From Paenibacillus sp. HWE-109 (lineage in GTDB: Bacteria; Bacillota; Bacilli; Paenibacillales; NBRC-103111), in assembly GCF_022163125.1 (NCBI RefSeq), contig NZ_CP091881.1:5704001-5768000 (forward strand): a stretch of 64,000 nucleotides of DNA. Direction: 5' to 3'. A program made the position numbers and the translations under genes. The notes under the pieces were generated by a model, which did not search any database, had not been told where the DNA came from, and saw only the letters and a program-made list of their open reading frames with translations. This document shows positions 9,388 to 17,073 of this stretch, one piece after another. The first letter of the stretch is position 1. Each line of letters begins with the position of its first letter.

Positions 9388-9425
9388 CTGAACGACCGAG
9401 TGCGGCAGCCAGCCCAAAGGTTCAG
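9388..9425 (-). repeat. 38-bp hairpin-like repeat, copy B
   Basis: This is the second copy of the 38-bp element at 42-79, in the same orientation and at the same length, and it overlaps the stop codon of the molybdopterin oxidoreductase. Conserved blocks are the terminal CTGAAC/GTTCAG arms, TGCGGC and GCCCAAAGG; the differences cluster between them. Both copies sit just after a stop codon in the sulfur cluster. Confidence 0.5.
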
Positions 9426-11488
9426 TTCAGTTTGCTTTTCTCAATACGGACACGTCCGGAGAAAAAGGTTGCGCCGCCGCCCATATCCGCCACACGGTCC
9501 GGCGTAAGCGCGTTAACCAGCGCTTTGTTCCCTGGCCCATCCGCCCAGAGTCCTTGGCTGACAACGACGCCCGGCAGGACATCCGTACCCGCGGCTACCA
9601 GCAATTCGCACTCGCCACGGTGATTCCAGACACGCGCATAATCACCGCTCACTAGTCCCAGGGAGGCCGCATCGGCTTCATTCATATGCAGCTTTGGCGC
9701 TTTTTCCATGCGTGTATGCTTCTCATTGTGAGCAAATGTGGAGTTTAGGAAGTTATGATTCGGCGCTGGAATGAACAGAAACGGCAGATCCTCGCCTTCA
9801 TCCACAAGTGGCGTATACGTCGGCAGCGGCGGGAAGCCCTTGACTCCCATTTCCTGCGAATACAGCTCGATTTTCCCGCTTGGTGTCTTGAGTTCACCGG
9901 GAAACAGCGGCCTGACCTCCGCTTTCAGGAACCTTTGGTCCAGCAAGGACTCGTAGGTGATGTTCGCCAGAGCAGGATTGCCCGGATGATCCAACGCTTG
10001 ACGCACTAGCTCTTCATCTGTATCCTGCAGCGCTTCTTCTTCGTAGCCCATCCCTGCGGCCAACAAGCGGAACACATCAACATTCGCTTTGCTTTCGCCA
10101 TATGGCGTGATTACAGGGAGCTGCAAGTGCACATATCGATGCCAGTATGAACGATAAAAATCCGTATTCTCGAAGGATGACGTCGCCGGAAGAACAATAT
10201 CTGCATACTTCGCCGTTTCCGTTAGAAAGAGATCATGGACAACCGTGAACAAATCTTCCCGTTCCAGACCCTCCCTTACTTTGTTGGCATGGGGTGCCAC
10301 CAACGCCGGATTGGAATTGTACACATAGAGCGAATAGATCGGCTGATCCAATTCCAATAGGGCGCTTCCGAGCAGGTTCATATTAATTTGCCGCGCAGGT
10401 TCTTTGCGCAGATCAGGTCTCTGCAAGGCAGGAATATTGTGTTCCAGATATCCCCCGTTTCCTTTGATTGCACCGCCGCCTTGATGCAGCCACTGGCCTG
10501 TTAACGCTGGCAAACAAGCGATTGTGCGCACACACATCCCGCCATTGTCATGATGCTGAATCCCATTGCCGATTCGAATAAAAGAAGGCGATGTGTCCCC
10601 GTACATGCGGGCCAACCGATAAATATCTGAGACAGGTACACCTGTCTCAGCTGAAACCATAGAAGGATTATAGGACTTCACATGCTCCCTGAGCTCTTCA
10701 TGCCCAATCGTATATTGCTGCAGGAACGCTTCATCGACTTTATTTTCAGCGAATAAAATATGCATAATCCCTAGCGCGAGCAAGGCATCTGTCCCAGGCA
10801 AGACGGGAATAAACCAGTCCGCCCAGCGGCCTGTTTGGTTCTTGTGAGCGTCGATCACGATGATTGTGGCGCCATTTTTGCGTGCTTGCTCAGCCAGCAT
10901 GACCTGATGCATGTTCGTGCTGACCGCATTGATCCCCCACATGATGATCAGTTTAGCGTGAACCGTCTCCTCCGGATCTGTTCCGAAGCTGCCGCCCATC
11001 GTATACTTGTAGCCTTCCGATCCGGCAGATTCACAAATGGCATACAGCAGCCGGCTGGCTCCCATTCGGTTGAAGAAACGGCGATCCATCCCTTCGGTCC
11101 CGATACGGCCCATATTGCCATAAAAGCTGTAGGGCAGTATGGACTCAGGGCCTTTGTCCGCAATTAAGCCTTTCCAGCGGCTCGTAATCGTCTCCAGCGC
11201 CTCTTCCCACGTAATTCGCTCAAATTGACTGCCTTCCCCTTTGGGACCTATCCGTTTCATCGGATATTGCAGTCTCTTTTCATCATAAATTCTTGCTGCC
11301 ATATGGCGAACTTTATTGCAAATAGCCCCTTTGGTAACCGGGTGATCGGGGTCACCCTCTATTTTAACGATCTTCCCTGCTTCTTTGTGAAGCAGCAAAC
11401 CGCATTGATCCGGACAATCCAGCGAGCATACTGCCGGAAAAACACCATTAGGTTCATCGCGCATTGTCGTTATTGTCACTTCAGTCAC
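9422..11488 (-). CDS. molybdopterin-dependent oxidoreductase, YoaE-like
   Basis: A 688-residue single-subunit member of the DMSO-reductase/formate-dehydrogenase superfamily. The N-terminal [4Fe-4S] motif has cysteines C21, C25, C29 and C57, followed by the molybdopterin domains and the C-terminal Mo-dinucleotide-binding domain (NDTFAHNEKH-like region, LWADGPG). There is no Tat signal peptide, so it is probably cytoplasmic. C152 or S154 in AICESAGSEG could be the metal ligand; I cannot decide by reading. It resembles Bacillus subtilis YoaE, whose substrate is unknown to me. Just before the peptide-type transporter it may reduce or oxidise the imported compound, for example an S- or N-oxide (inference). 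Confidence 0.85.
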   Translation of the reverse strand: MTEVTITTMRDEPNGVFPAVCSLDCPDQCGLLLHKEAGKIVKIEGDPDHPVTKGAICNKVRHMAARIYDEKRLQYPMKRIGPKGEGSQFERITWEEALETITSRWKGLIADKGPESILPYSFYGNMGRIGTEGMDRRFFNRMGASRLLYAICESAGSEGYKYTMGGSFGTDPEETVHAKLIIMWGINAVSTNMHQVMLAEQARKNGATIIVIDAHKNQTGRWADWFIPVLPGTDALLALGIMHILFAENKVDEAFLQQYTIGHEELREHVKSYNPSMVSAETGVPVSDIYRLARMYGDTSPSFIRIGNGIQHHDNGGMCVRTIACLPALTGQWLHQGGGAIKGNGGYLEHNIPALQRPDLRKEPARQINMNLLGSALLELDQPIYSLYVYNSNPALVAPHANKVREGLEREDLFTVVHDLFLTETAKYADIVLPATSSFENTDFYRSYWHRYVHLQLPVITPYGESKANVDVFRLLAAGMGYEEEALQDTDEELVRQALDHPGNPALANITYESLLDQRFLKAEVRPLFPGELKTPSGKIELYSQEMGVKGFPPLPTYTPLVDEGEDLPFLFIPAPNHNFLNSTFAHNEKHTRMEKAPKLHMNEADAASLGLVSGDYARVWNHRGECELLVAAGTDVLPGVVVSQGLWADGPGNKALVNALTPDRVADMGGGATFFSGRVRIEKSKLN

Positions 11489-11502
11489 TCCTTTTCACAC
11501 GC

Positions 11503-11793
11503 TTAACTCTGCTGCCATGTTCCGATTATAACCCGAATTAAGCTTGATGTAATAATAAACCGTAGATTTGCTCCTCCAGACACGTTAACTGGAAAACCTA
11601 CCGTTAATTGGGCTATTTCTGCAGAAATAGTGAGATTAGATGGAAAATATCCCTTTATTTCTGATACTTTTTCCGTAAATAGCGACTTCCCCTCGAAATA
11701 GATGGAGGTTTTCCCGCTAGAAGGCGGTTTAGAGCTATTCCGAGCAAAATTAGCAGGAGCAATTCCTGTTAGGCTTCTCGCCATTACAAGCAA
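11503..11793 (-). repeat. hypothetical ORF, probably part of a dispersed intergenic repeat
   Basis: A 96-residue frame ending SSLIRVIIGTWQQS. It has no recognised domain, signal peptide or good ribosome-binding site, and its DNA is full of short inverted segments such as TATTTCTGCAGAAATA. Sequences of this style recur in Paenibacillus intergenic regions as I recall, so I treat it as repeat DNA rather than a functional gene. It fills the gap between the molybdopterin oxidoreductase and the NlpC/P60 gene. Confidence 0.35.
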
Positions 11794-11850
11794 ATTAAAA
11801 AGACTGCTCGCTAGGTTTACAACCCTTTGAGTCAGCCTCCATTTGTTTGG

Positions 11851-12618
11851 CTATTCCAGTACGCTCCCCCCGACAACAAAGCGGTATTGCAGATGATTGT
11901 CAAAAATCTGATCGATCCGTACCCCGCCTGTTTTCTGCGAAGCCGTATGAATGATTTTACCGTCCCCCAAATAAATACCTGTATGGGTAATGACTTTCTG
12001 TGAGGCATCTAAGCCTTCATAATCAGCGGCAGTATTACCTCTGTAGCTTATAAAAAACAATAAATCCCCCCGCTGTGCAAGATGAACATCCGTATACTTC
12101 CGCCCGGAAAAGGTTTCTACATAAGCTGCTTGGCCTCTTGAATCTGTCGGTAAATCCATGCCAAGGGCATATAGATACGCCCAGTGCGTGAAGTCCGAAC
12201 AATCGAACGTGCTTGGATCAGCCCGATTCGAACCATACTCATACGCTGTTCCCAAATAAGTCATCGCCGTATCAATCACGTTCTCCACTATACCTCCGGA
12301 TTTGGGGACAACGGAAGTATCCGGAAACACCTGCTGCATTGTTGCGCTATTGGAAGTGATTGATGAAGGCTGGCCTCCGACCTCCCGGCTTTTCGTCTGA
12401 GTGGCCTTAGCGGGCAAGCCGATCCCCAAATCGCCTGTGTAGAGTTCAGCATCCTTACTTGTTAGATTCCAATTGGACATTCTATTGTCGGTTTGACGTT
12501 CTGTTGTAAGTTTGGCCGGCTCTTGCACGCTTTGCTGATGAACTCTTGACGGATTTGAACATCCGGCAACAATCGCGAGTAGGCAGGATAACCCTACACA
12601 TATCATTATTTTTGGCAT
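11851..12618 (-). CDS. NlpC/P60 family cell-wall hydrolase lipoprotein
   Basis: A 255-residue lipoprotein. The signal peptide ends at lipobox AIVAGC (C20), a linker of about 90 polar residues follows, and then an NlpC/P60 domain with catalytic C140 (STFDCSDF), H212 (ITHTGIYLG) and a third polar residue near H224 (GKIIHTAS). Such enzymes cut stem-peptide bonds of peptidoglycan at the outer face of the membrane. AAGGAGAG precedes the ATG. No SH3 or LysM domain is visible, so wall contact may come only from the lipid anchor. It stands alone between repeat elements. Confidence 0.9.
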   Translation of the reverse strand: MPKIMICVGLSCLLAIVAGCSNPSRVHQQSVQEPAKLTTERQTDNRMSNWNLTSKDAELYTGDLGIGLPAKATQTKSREVGGQPSSITSNSATMQQVFPDTSVVPKSGGIVENVIDTAMTYLGTAYEYGSNRADPSTFDCSDFTHWAYLYALGMDLPTDSRGQAAYVETFSGRKYTDVHLAQRGDLLFFISYRGNTAADYEGLDASQKVITHTGIYLGDGKIIHTASQKTGGVRIDQIFDNHLQYRFVVGGSVLE

Positions 12619-12677
12619 CTAAACTCTCCTTCACATGTGATACGCTTAGGATGCCAATTTCTCGGATAACTAACACA

Positions 12678-12952
12678 AAAAACGGCTTCGCCGCCTGAGA
12701 GACGAGCCTCTTCTTAGCGGCAAAACCGATTAAGGGAACTAGAATACGCTATTCAGGCAAATAGCAGGGATGCAAGGGTCATAGCGGAACTACAGGGTCT
12801 TATTTCCTCGAAAAGCGCTGAATTTTCCCAACAAAAAGCAAAATAACGTACTGTAGTTCCCTTTAGCCCCGATAATGCCAGTTTTGGCTAGAATAGCGCC
12901 CTGTAGTTCCCTCCGCACGAGGCAGCCCGGGTAATTCCGCGATCACTCCAAA
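12678..12952. repeat. 275-bp dispersed intergenic repeat, copy A
   Basis: This gene-free segment is clearly homologous along its whole length to 49007-49282, same orientation. Shared blocks include AACGGCTT, AAGGGAACTAGA, CAAATAGCAGGG, ATAGCGGAACTA, GGGTCTTATTTCC, CTGTAGTTCCCT (twice) and GCAGCCCGGG. AGGGAACTA and TAGTTCCCT are inverted copies, so the element can fold on itself. No start-stop frame is conserved between copies. It lies between the NlpC/P60 gene and sdaAA. Confidence 0.85.
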
Positions 12953-12963
12953 GGGCAGACTCT

Positions 12964-13848
12964 TTATCGCTTCTTCCCCAGATTAAGTTCCTTCATAATC
13001 TGTTGGCCGGTTGGCGTCTGCGCAAGACCGCCCTTCGCGGTCTCCCGGTGCTTCTCCGGCATCGCCGTGCCTACTTCGTACATCACTTGGACGACTTCGT
13101 CCGACGGGATGACCGACCTAACGCCGGCCAAAGCCATATCAGCCGCAGCCATCGCATTCACCGCCCCGAATCCGTTGCGCACGATGCAAGGAATCTCAAC
13201 CAACCCGCCGACCGGGTCGCAGATGAGGCCCAGTGTGTTCTTGAGCGCCAGTCCAACCGCATGCATCGCTTGTTCCGGCGTGCCGCCGCGCAGCTCCACG
13301 AGCGCTCCCGCTGCCATGCCAATGGCAGAACCGACCTCTGCTTGGCAGCCGCCTTCGGCCCCTGATACAAAGGAATTATTGGCAATGACGTAGCCGATAG
13401 CGCCCGCGCTTAACAAGCCGTTCACCATATGATCGTCATCCCAACCGAATCGCTGCTGACTGCTGATGAATACGCCCGGAATAATCCCGCATGAACCGGC
13501 CGTTGGCGTAGCAATAATGCGCCCCATCGAAGCGTTCACTTCGGATACGGCCAGCGCATATGCCATGGCTTTGCAAGCTTCTTCTCCCAGCGATGCTTCT
13601 GTGGTGGTTAAATAACTGGCCACACGCTGCGCATCCTTCCCCGTTAGTCCGCTTCGGGATGTCGTATCTTCCGTGAGCCCTTTGGCCACAGCGTCTTTCA
13701 TAATCTGATAGTAAGCCCGCATTTTCTCAAATACATAGTCCGCCGATTTACCTGATTCCTGACTTTGATCGGCCAGCATGATTTCGGCAATCGTTTTTCC
13801 TTCTGCGTTACATAGCTCAGCTAGCTGCTTCAAGGTACGGAACCTCAT
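12964..13848 (-). CDS. sdaAA: L-serine dehydratase, iron-sulfur type, alpha subunit
   Basis: A 294-residue catalytic subunit of [4Fe-4S] L-serine ammonia-lyase, which converts L-serine to pyruvate and ammonia. Cysteines C120 (TAGSCGIIPG), C168, C210 and C221 (ICDPVGGLVEIPC) lie in the conserved cluster-binding segments. The ATG directly follows the TAA of sdaAB, so the subunits are cotranscribed. Length is normal for the two-subunit Bacillus-type enzyme. Serine and glycine metabolism are linked through glycine hydroxymethyltransferase, but the glycine cleavage genes are 29 kb away. Confidence 0.96.
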   Translation of the reverse strand: MRFRTLKQLAELCNAEGKTIAEIMLADQSQESGKSADYVFEKMRAYYQIMKDAVAKGLTEDTTSRSGLTGKDAQRVASYLTTTEASLGEEACKAMAYALAVSEVNASMGRIIATPTAGSCGIIPGVFISSQQRFGWDDDHMVNGLLSAGAIGYVIANNSFVSGAEGGCQAEVGSAIGMAAGALVELRGGTPEQAMHAVGLALKNTLGLICDPVGGLVEIPCIVRNGFGAVNAMAAADMALAGVRSVIPSDEVVQVMYEVGTAMPEKHRETAKGGLAQTPTGQQIMKELNLGKKR

Positions 13849-14526
13849 TTAATCGCCTCTTTCTGCAAGATCCACTTTGCGAATAGTAGTAATCATGCTT
13901 AATTGCAGCAGTTCTTGAACTATCGTATCCGGCAGGGCTGCATCCGTTTCTATGACAGTCATGGCCTCACGATCGCGGCCTTTGCGGTCTAAATCCATGA
14001 ACCCGATATTAATCTGATTACGGCCCAGCAAGGTGGTGATGTCAGCAATCATCCCAGGCCGATCATGATGGGAAATGACGAGTGTCGGGTAGACCGCAGT
14101 AAATTTCACATCAAAATCATTGACGTTCACAATCTCCACATTGCCGCCTCCGATCGACGCGCCCGTCATCACCACTTCTGCTCCTGCTGAGGATATCCGG
14201 AATCGAACGGTATTAGGGTGGTCTGCTTTATCCTTGCTCGTACGGAAGGCAATCTCGACACCCAGCGACTCCGCCTCTTCCGCAGCCGTTGGAATGCGCG
14301 GATCATCGGTTTCGAAATCCAACAGTCCGCCAATGAGCGCCAAGTCGGTACCATGCCCTTTATATGTATCAGCGAAAGAACCATATAACGTAATTTCAGC
14401 TTTGGACGGCAGCTCGCCTAACAGCTGACGAGCAACGCGTCCCAAGCGAACTGCACCTGCCGTATGAGAACTGGAAGGACCTATCATGGAGGGTCCGATT
14501 ATTGAAAATACATCTTTAAAACGCAT
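13849..14526 (-). CDS. sdaAB: L-serine dehydratase, iron-sulfur type, beta subunit
   Basis: A 225-residue beta subunit with the conserved N-terminus FKDVFSIIGPSMIGPSSSHTAGA and a C-terminal ACT domain (about 150-220; ISHHDRPGMIADITTLL) that commonly binds serine for regulation. The ATG at 14526 matches the family start and has GGAG 9 bases upstream; an ATG five codons earlier is possible. It is the first gene of the sdaAB-sdaAA pair. No promoter could be assigned in 14527-14677. Confidence 0.95.
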   Translation of the reverse strand: MRFKDVFSIIGPSMIGPSSSHTAGAVRLGRVARQLLGELPSKAEITLYGSFADTYKGHGTDLALIGGLLDFETDDPRIPTAAEEAESLGVEIAFRTSKDKADHPNTVRFRISSAGAEVVMTGASIGGGNVEIVNVNDFDVKFTAVYPTLVISHHDRPGMIADITTLLGRNQINIGFMDLDRKGRDREAMTVIETDAALPDTIVQELLQLSMITTIRKVDLAERGD

Positions 14527-14677
14527 CAAGCAGCGCTCCATTCCTATGATGTTTGACGCTTCTCCAGCATATCCTTATTTTCCCTCGTTGTGCTATGACT
14601 TTATTCTCCAAAGGCAAGCCTCTTCATATTACCATATTCCCTGCCAGTTAGCCTTTATATTCCTGTGAGAAGCACAA

Positions 14678-14716
14678 GAGGCTGCCCCCAAGGATTGCAA
14701 CCTTTAGGACAGCCTC
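14678..14716 (-). terminator. hairpin, terminator of the redoxin-chemoreceptor gene
   Basis: Outer arms GAGGCTG and CAGCCTC enclose a further CCTT/AAGG-type stem. It lies 21 bases after the stop of the minus-strand redoxin-chemoreceptor gene. The same outer arms recur at 41629-41667 and 58150-58192. Confidence 0.65.
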
Positions 14717-14737
14717 ATCTAACTGAGTGCGCTATGT

Positions 14738-16072
14738 TTATTTCTTCTTTCTAGCTCTCTCATCCAAAGCATTCAACTGATCCACATGATAGTGCATATC
14801 ATGCAAAATATCATTCACTTCGGAATTAATCGTTGTTTCCACTTCTTGAATTTTACTCAAATCAATCTGCGCGTCATGCTGGCTCTCCTTGATCTGGTTC
14901 AGCGCATCGCCTAACAGCAGAGAGTCATCTGCGATGCTCTTAATGCCCTCAGAAATGGCCAGAATCTGCGACGAATTATCGGAAATCCGTTCTCTTACCG
15001 TATTCATAGTATCCTCAAATGTGGCAAACGATGAAAAGCTTTGATTGATTTTCTCATCAATTGCTTGCAGCTGCGCCGTAATATTACCCGCTGATTCTTC
15101 CGTGCCATGCGCCAGTTTGCTCACTTCTTGCGCAACTACGGCGAAGCCTTTGCCATGCTCACCTGCGCGGGCTGCTTCAATCGACGCATTCAAGGCAAGA
15201 ATTTTCGTTTGCCGGGAAATTTGGGAAATCACCGTGCTCATCTCGTTGACGACATTCGTCATGCTGATGAGTTCATCCATCAATCCGCGAGTCGTTTGAA
15301 TATTAAGGCTCAACTGCTCATTCATTTGCTGAATATCGGTGAATTCATGAGACGTCGTGTTCAACTGCTGGCTGAATTCCGTTAACTCGCCAGATTTCTT
15401 TTGATAGTTATCGACTGCGCCTTCCAAGTGTTCGAAATTCCGCTGAGAAGCTCCCTTTAATCCCTCAATATTATGAAGATTGCCCTCGATGCTTTTCGTT
15501 ACATAACCTGCAGACGTATTCACGTGCTCAAGCGTGGACTTCATATTCGCGAGGAAAACAGGAAGCTCCTCTTGAATCGATGCATCTTCCTGAGAGACGA
15601 TCGCAAGGGTGTCGATCACTTCCAATATTTCCTTTGCCGATGGACGGTCAGCTTGATTCTCACCAATATAGGAATAGCGGATCATTTGGTTTTCATCAAT
15701 AATATACGTACTTGGAATGGCAATACGGAAGGAATCCCATTTGATCGGCGTAAACACTTCATAGGATTTAATGACTTCTCTGGTTTCATCAGAAAGGATC
15801 GGAAATTTGATGCGATTGGCATCCACGTAAGGTTTAATATTGATCAGCTTTTGGCCTGCAATCGCAATGAGATTAACGCCTTTATCCAAAAAGCGTTGAT
15901 AATAGTCATTTAACTCCGGCATCTGTTTCTGGCAGTTGTGACACCAGGTTCCGCGCAAGAAAATAATCACCAGCGGTTTGCCCTTGAAATCTTCCAGGCC
16001 TTTCATGCCTTGTGTAGAATCTAGTCGAAACGGTGCTGCTTTCTTGCCGATCGATAAACCTTTCTTAGCCAT
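14738..16072 (-). CDS. peroxiredoxin/thioredoxin-like domain fused to chemoreceptor signalling domain
   Basis: A 444-residue soluble fusion. Residues 1-160 form an AhpC/TSA-Redoxin domain: GKPLVIIFLRGTWCHNCQKQ gives a CxxC (C44, C47), and the cis-proline motif is IPSTYII (P120). Residues 165-440 are a helical methyl-accepting-type signalling domain with the conserved hairpin tip QTKILALNASIEAARAGE (289-305) and GKGFAVVAQEVSKLA (308-321). There is no transmembrane segment and no HAMP domain, so it should act in the cytoplasm. By family knowledge the tip binds CheA/CheW; the redoxin part could sense peroxide or thiol state, or use thiol chemistry to switch the receptor (inference). No che or thioredoxin gene is adjacent; it is flanked by hairpins and appears monocistronic. 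Confidence 0.9.
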   Translation of the reverse strand: MAKKGLSIGKKAAPFRLDSTQGMKGLEDFKGKPLVIIFLRGTWCHNCQKQMPELNDYYQRFLDKGVNLIAIAGQKLINIKPYVDANRIKFPILSDETREVIKSYEVFTPIKWDSFRIAIPSTYIIDENQMIRYSYIGENQADRPSAKEILEVIDTLAIVSQEDASIQEELPVFLANMKSTLEHVNTSAGYVTKSIEGNLHNIEGLKGASQRNFEHLEGAVDNYQKKSGELTEFSQQLNTTSHEFTDIQQMNEQLSLNIQTTRGLMDELISMTNVVNEMSTVISQISRQTKILALNASIEAARAGEHGKGFAVVAQEVSKLAHGTEESAGNITAQLQAIDEKINQSFSSFATFEDTMNTVRERISDNSSQILAISEGIKSIADDSLLLGDALNQIKESQHDAQIDLSKIQEVETTINSEVNDILHDMHYHVDQLNALDERARKKK

Positions 16073-16181
16073 ATTGCCACCCCAATTTTGCTTGATATTC
16101 GGTCATTTCATTCTTCAGTGTAGCTGAAAATGGGACTTATATCCACTTAATTTTGTATAAATTAATTGCAAATCCGACAAA

Positions 16182-16222
16182 AAATGACCCAAACTTAGGC
16201 CAATAGCCTTAGCGGGTCATTT
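16182..16222 (-). terminator. terminator of the polysaccharide locus
   Basis: On the minus strand AAATGACCC pairs with GGGTCATTT, with an inner TAAGGC/GGCCTA stem, and is followed by TTTT. It ends the minus-strand transcript that includes the glycoside hydrolase and decayed esterase. A short open stretch just upstream (about 16190-16320, minus; reads LFEKLLGPNPSDANRYRLAF) may be remnant coding sequence but was not identified. Confidence 0.7.
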
Positions 16223-16393
16223 CTCATGCTTGTGGATGAATAAACCTCATCTTCGGCAAAGGCCAGCCGGTATCGGTTAGCATCACTCGGATTCGGGCCC
16301 AGCAGCTTTTCAAACAACTTTATGCGGAATGGAGATGCAGAGTGCGGCTTATGCTCGGAGGCTCGGCCAGCCAGATAAGGGACTTGGAGGTTA

Positions 16394-16572
16394 TTTCATT
16401 GGACAAATCCAATAGAATCACCATATATATGGCTGAAATCACTGTTTCATTGGAAATATCCAATGGAAAGTCCAGGAATAGACCTGTAACTACCTATTTC
16501 ATTGGATTTTTCCAATGTACGATGTTCATTTGTTCTATATCCATGTGTTTCATTGGATAAATCCAATGAAAC
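16394..16572. repeat. four palindromes at 51-52 bp period
   Basis: Four copies of TTTCATTGGA followed after 1-4 bases by TCCAAT(GAA) start at 16394, 16445, 16497 and 16548, so spacings are 51, 52 and 51 bases. The last copy is a perfect inverted repeat of 11-base arms. The intervening stretches of about 28-30 bases are not alike. No cas genes occur nearby and the repeats are short and imperfect, so it is not a standard CRISPR. It lies just downstream of the decayed esterase. Confidence 0.85.
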
Positions 16573-16609
16573 AACTTCTCCCTCGCTCCCCTTGCCTGCA
16601 CGCTGCTCC

Positions 16610-17073
16610 CTAGTAGCAATTAAACCAATTAAAGATCCGCTTCGCGATAAGCACATGCCCCAGCCCACTAGGGTGATTGGTCGACGACAAAACATCCGTC
16701 AGGCTGCCTTCTTGCGTTTCAAACTCATGGAAAGCCTCGAAGGAATCGGCTAGGCCGACACCATATTCCACCGCCAAAGCACGGATCATGCCTGCATGCT
16801 GCTCCAGTTGGCGCCATTCCTCCTGCTTGTCCGACAACTGACTGGTGTACTCCCAGCTTGGCGTTAGGAGGAGATAACCCTGGCAGTGATGTCCAACGCC
16901 TGCTCAGCGGACACACTGTGATCATGACAGACGATGTTGATGATTTGGTTTTCGGACCAATGGCGCTTGGACGCCTCCACGATATCAGCCAGATATACGC
17001 TTGCATCAGCTATCGTTATGATGGATCCCTTTTTTCCGATAGGATCAGCTGCACATCGCCGGAGATACCCCAT
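16610..17073 (-). pseudogene. SGNH/GDSL esterase, internally deleted and frameshifted
   Basis: Two parts of one SGNH hydrolase are readable. The front part (about 17073-16864) has KRHWSENQIINIVCHDHSVSA, matching the family's RWPDNRxxxIVxHGHSVPA block with G changed to D. The rear part (16863-16610) has LLTPSWEY, then LADSFEAF and the catalytic-type NHPSGLGHVLIAKRIFNWF. Roughly 100 residues between them, including the GGE/LND blocks, are missing, and the junction also changes frame. It overlaps the 3' end of the upstream glycoside hydrolase gene. It probably once deacetylated the polysaccharide handled by this locus. Confidence 0.75.

Noticed and set aside
9151..9421. SAM, T-box or CymR-type sulfur regulation before the transporter genes
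   Set aside because: The conserved cores of S-box and T-box leaders and the CymR box are not visible; only a short inverted repeat remains.
16394..16572. CRISPR array from four evenly spaced palindromes
   Set aside because: The repeat is about 22 bp with a variable centre and degenerate ends, only four copies exist, and no cas genes are nearby.
16725..17006. 93-residue minus-strand frame
   Set aside because: It lies out of frame over the decayed esterase and is rich in Arg, Pro and Ser without a motif.
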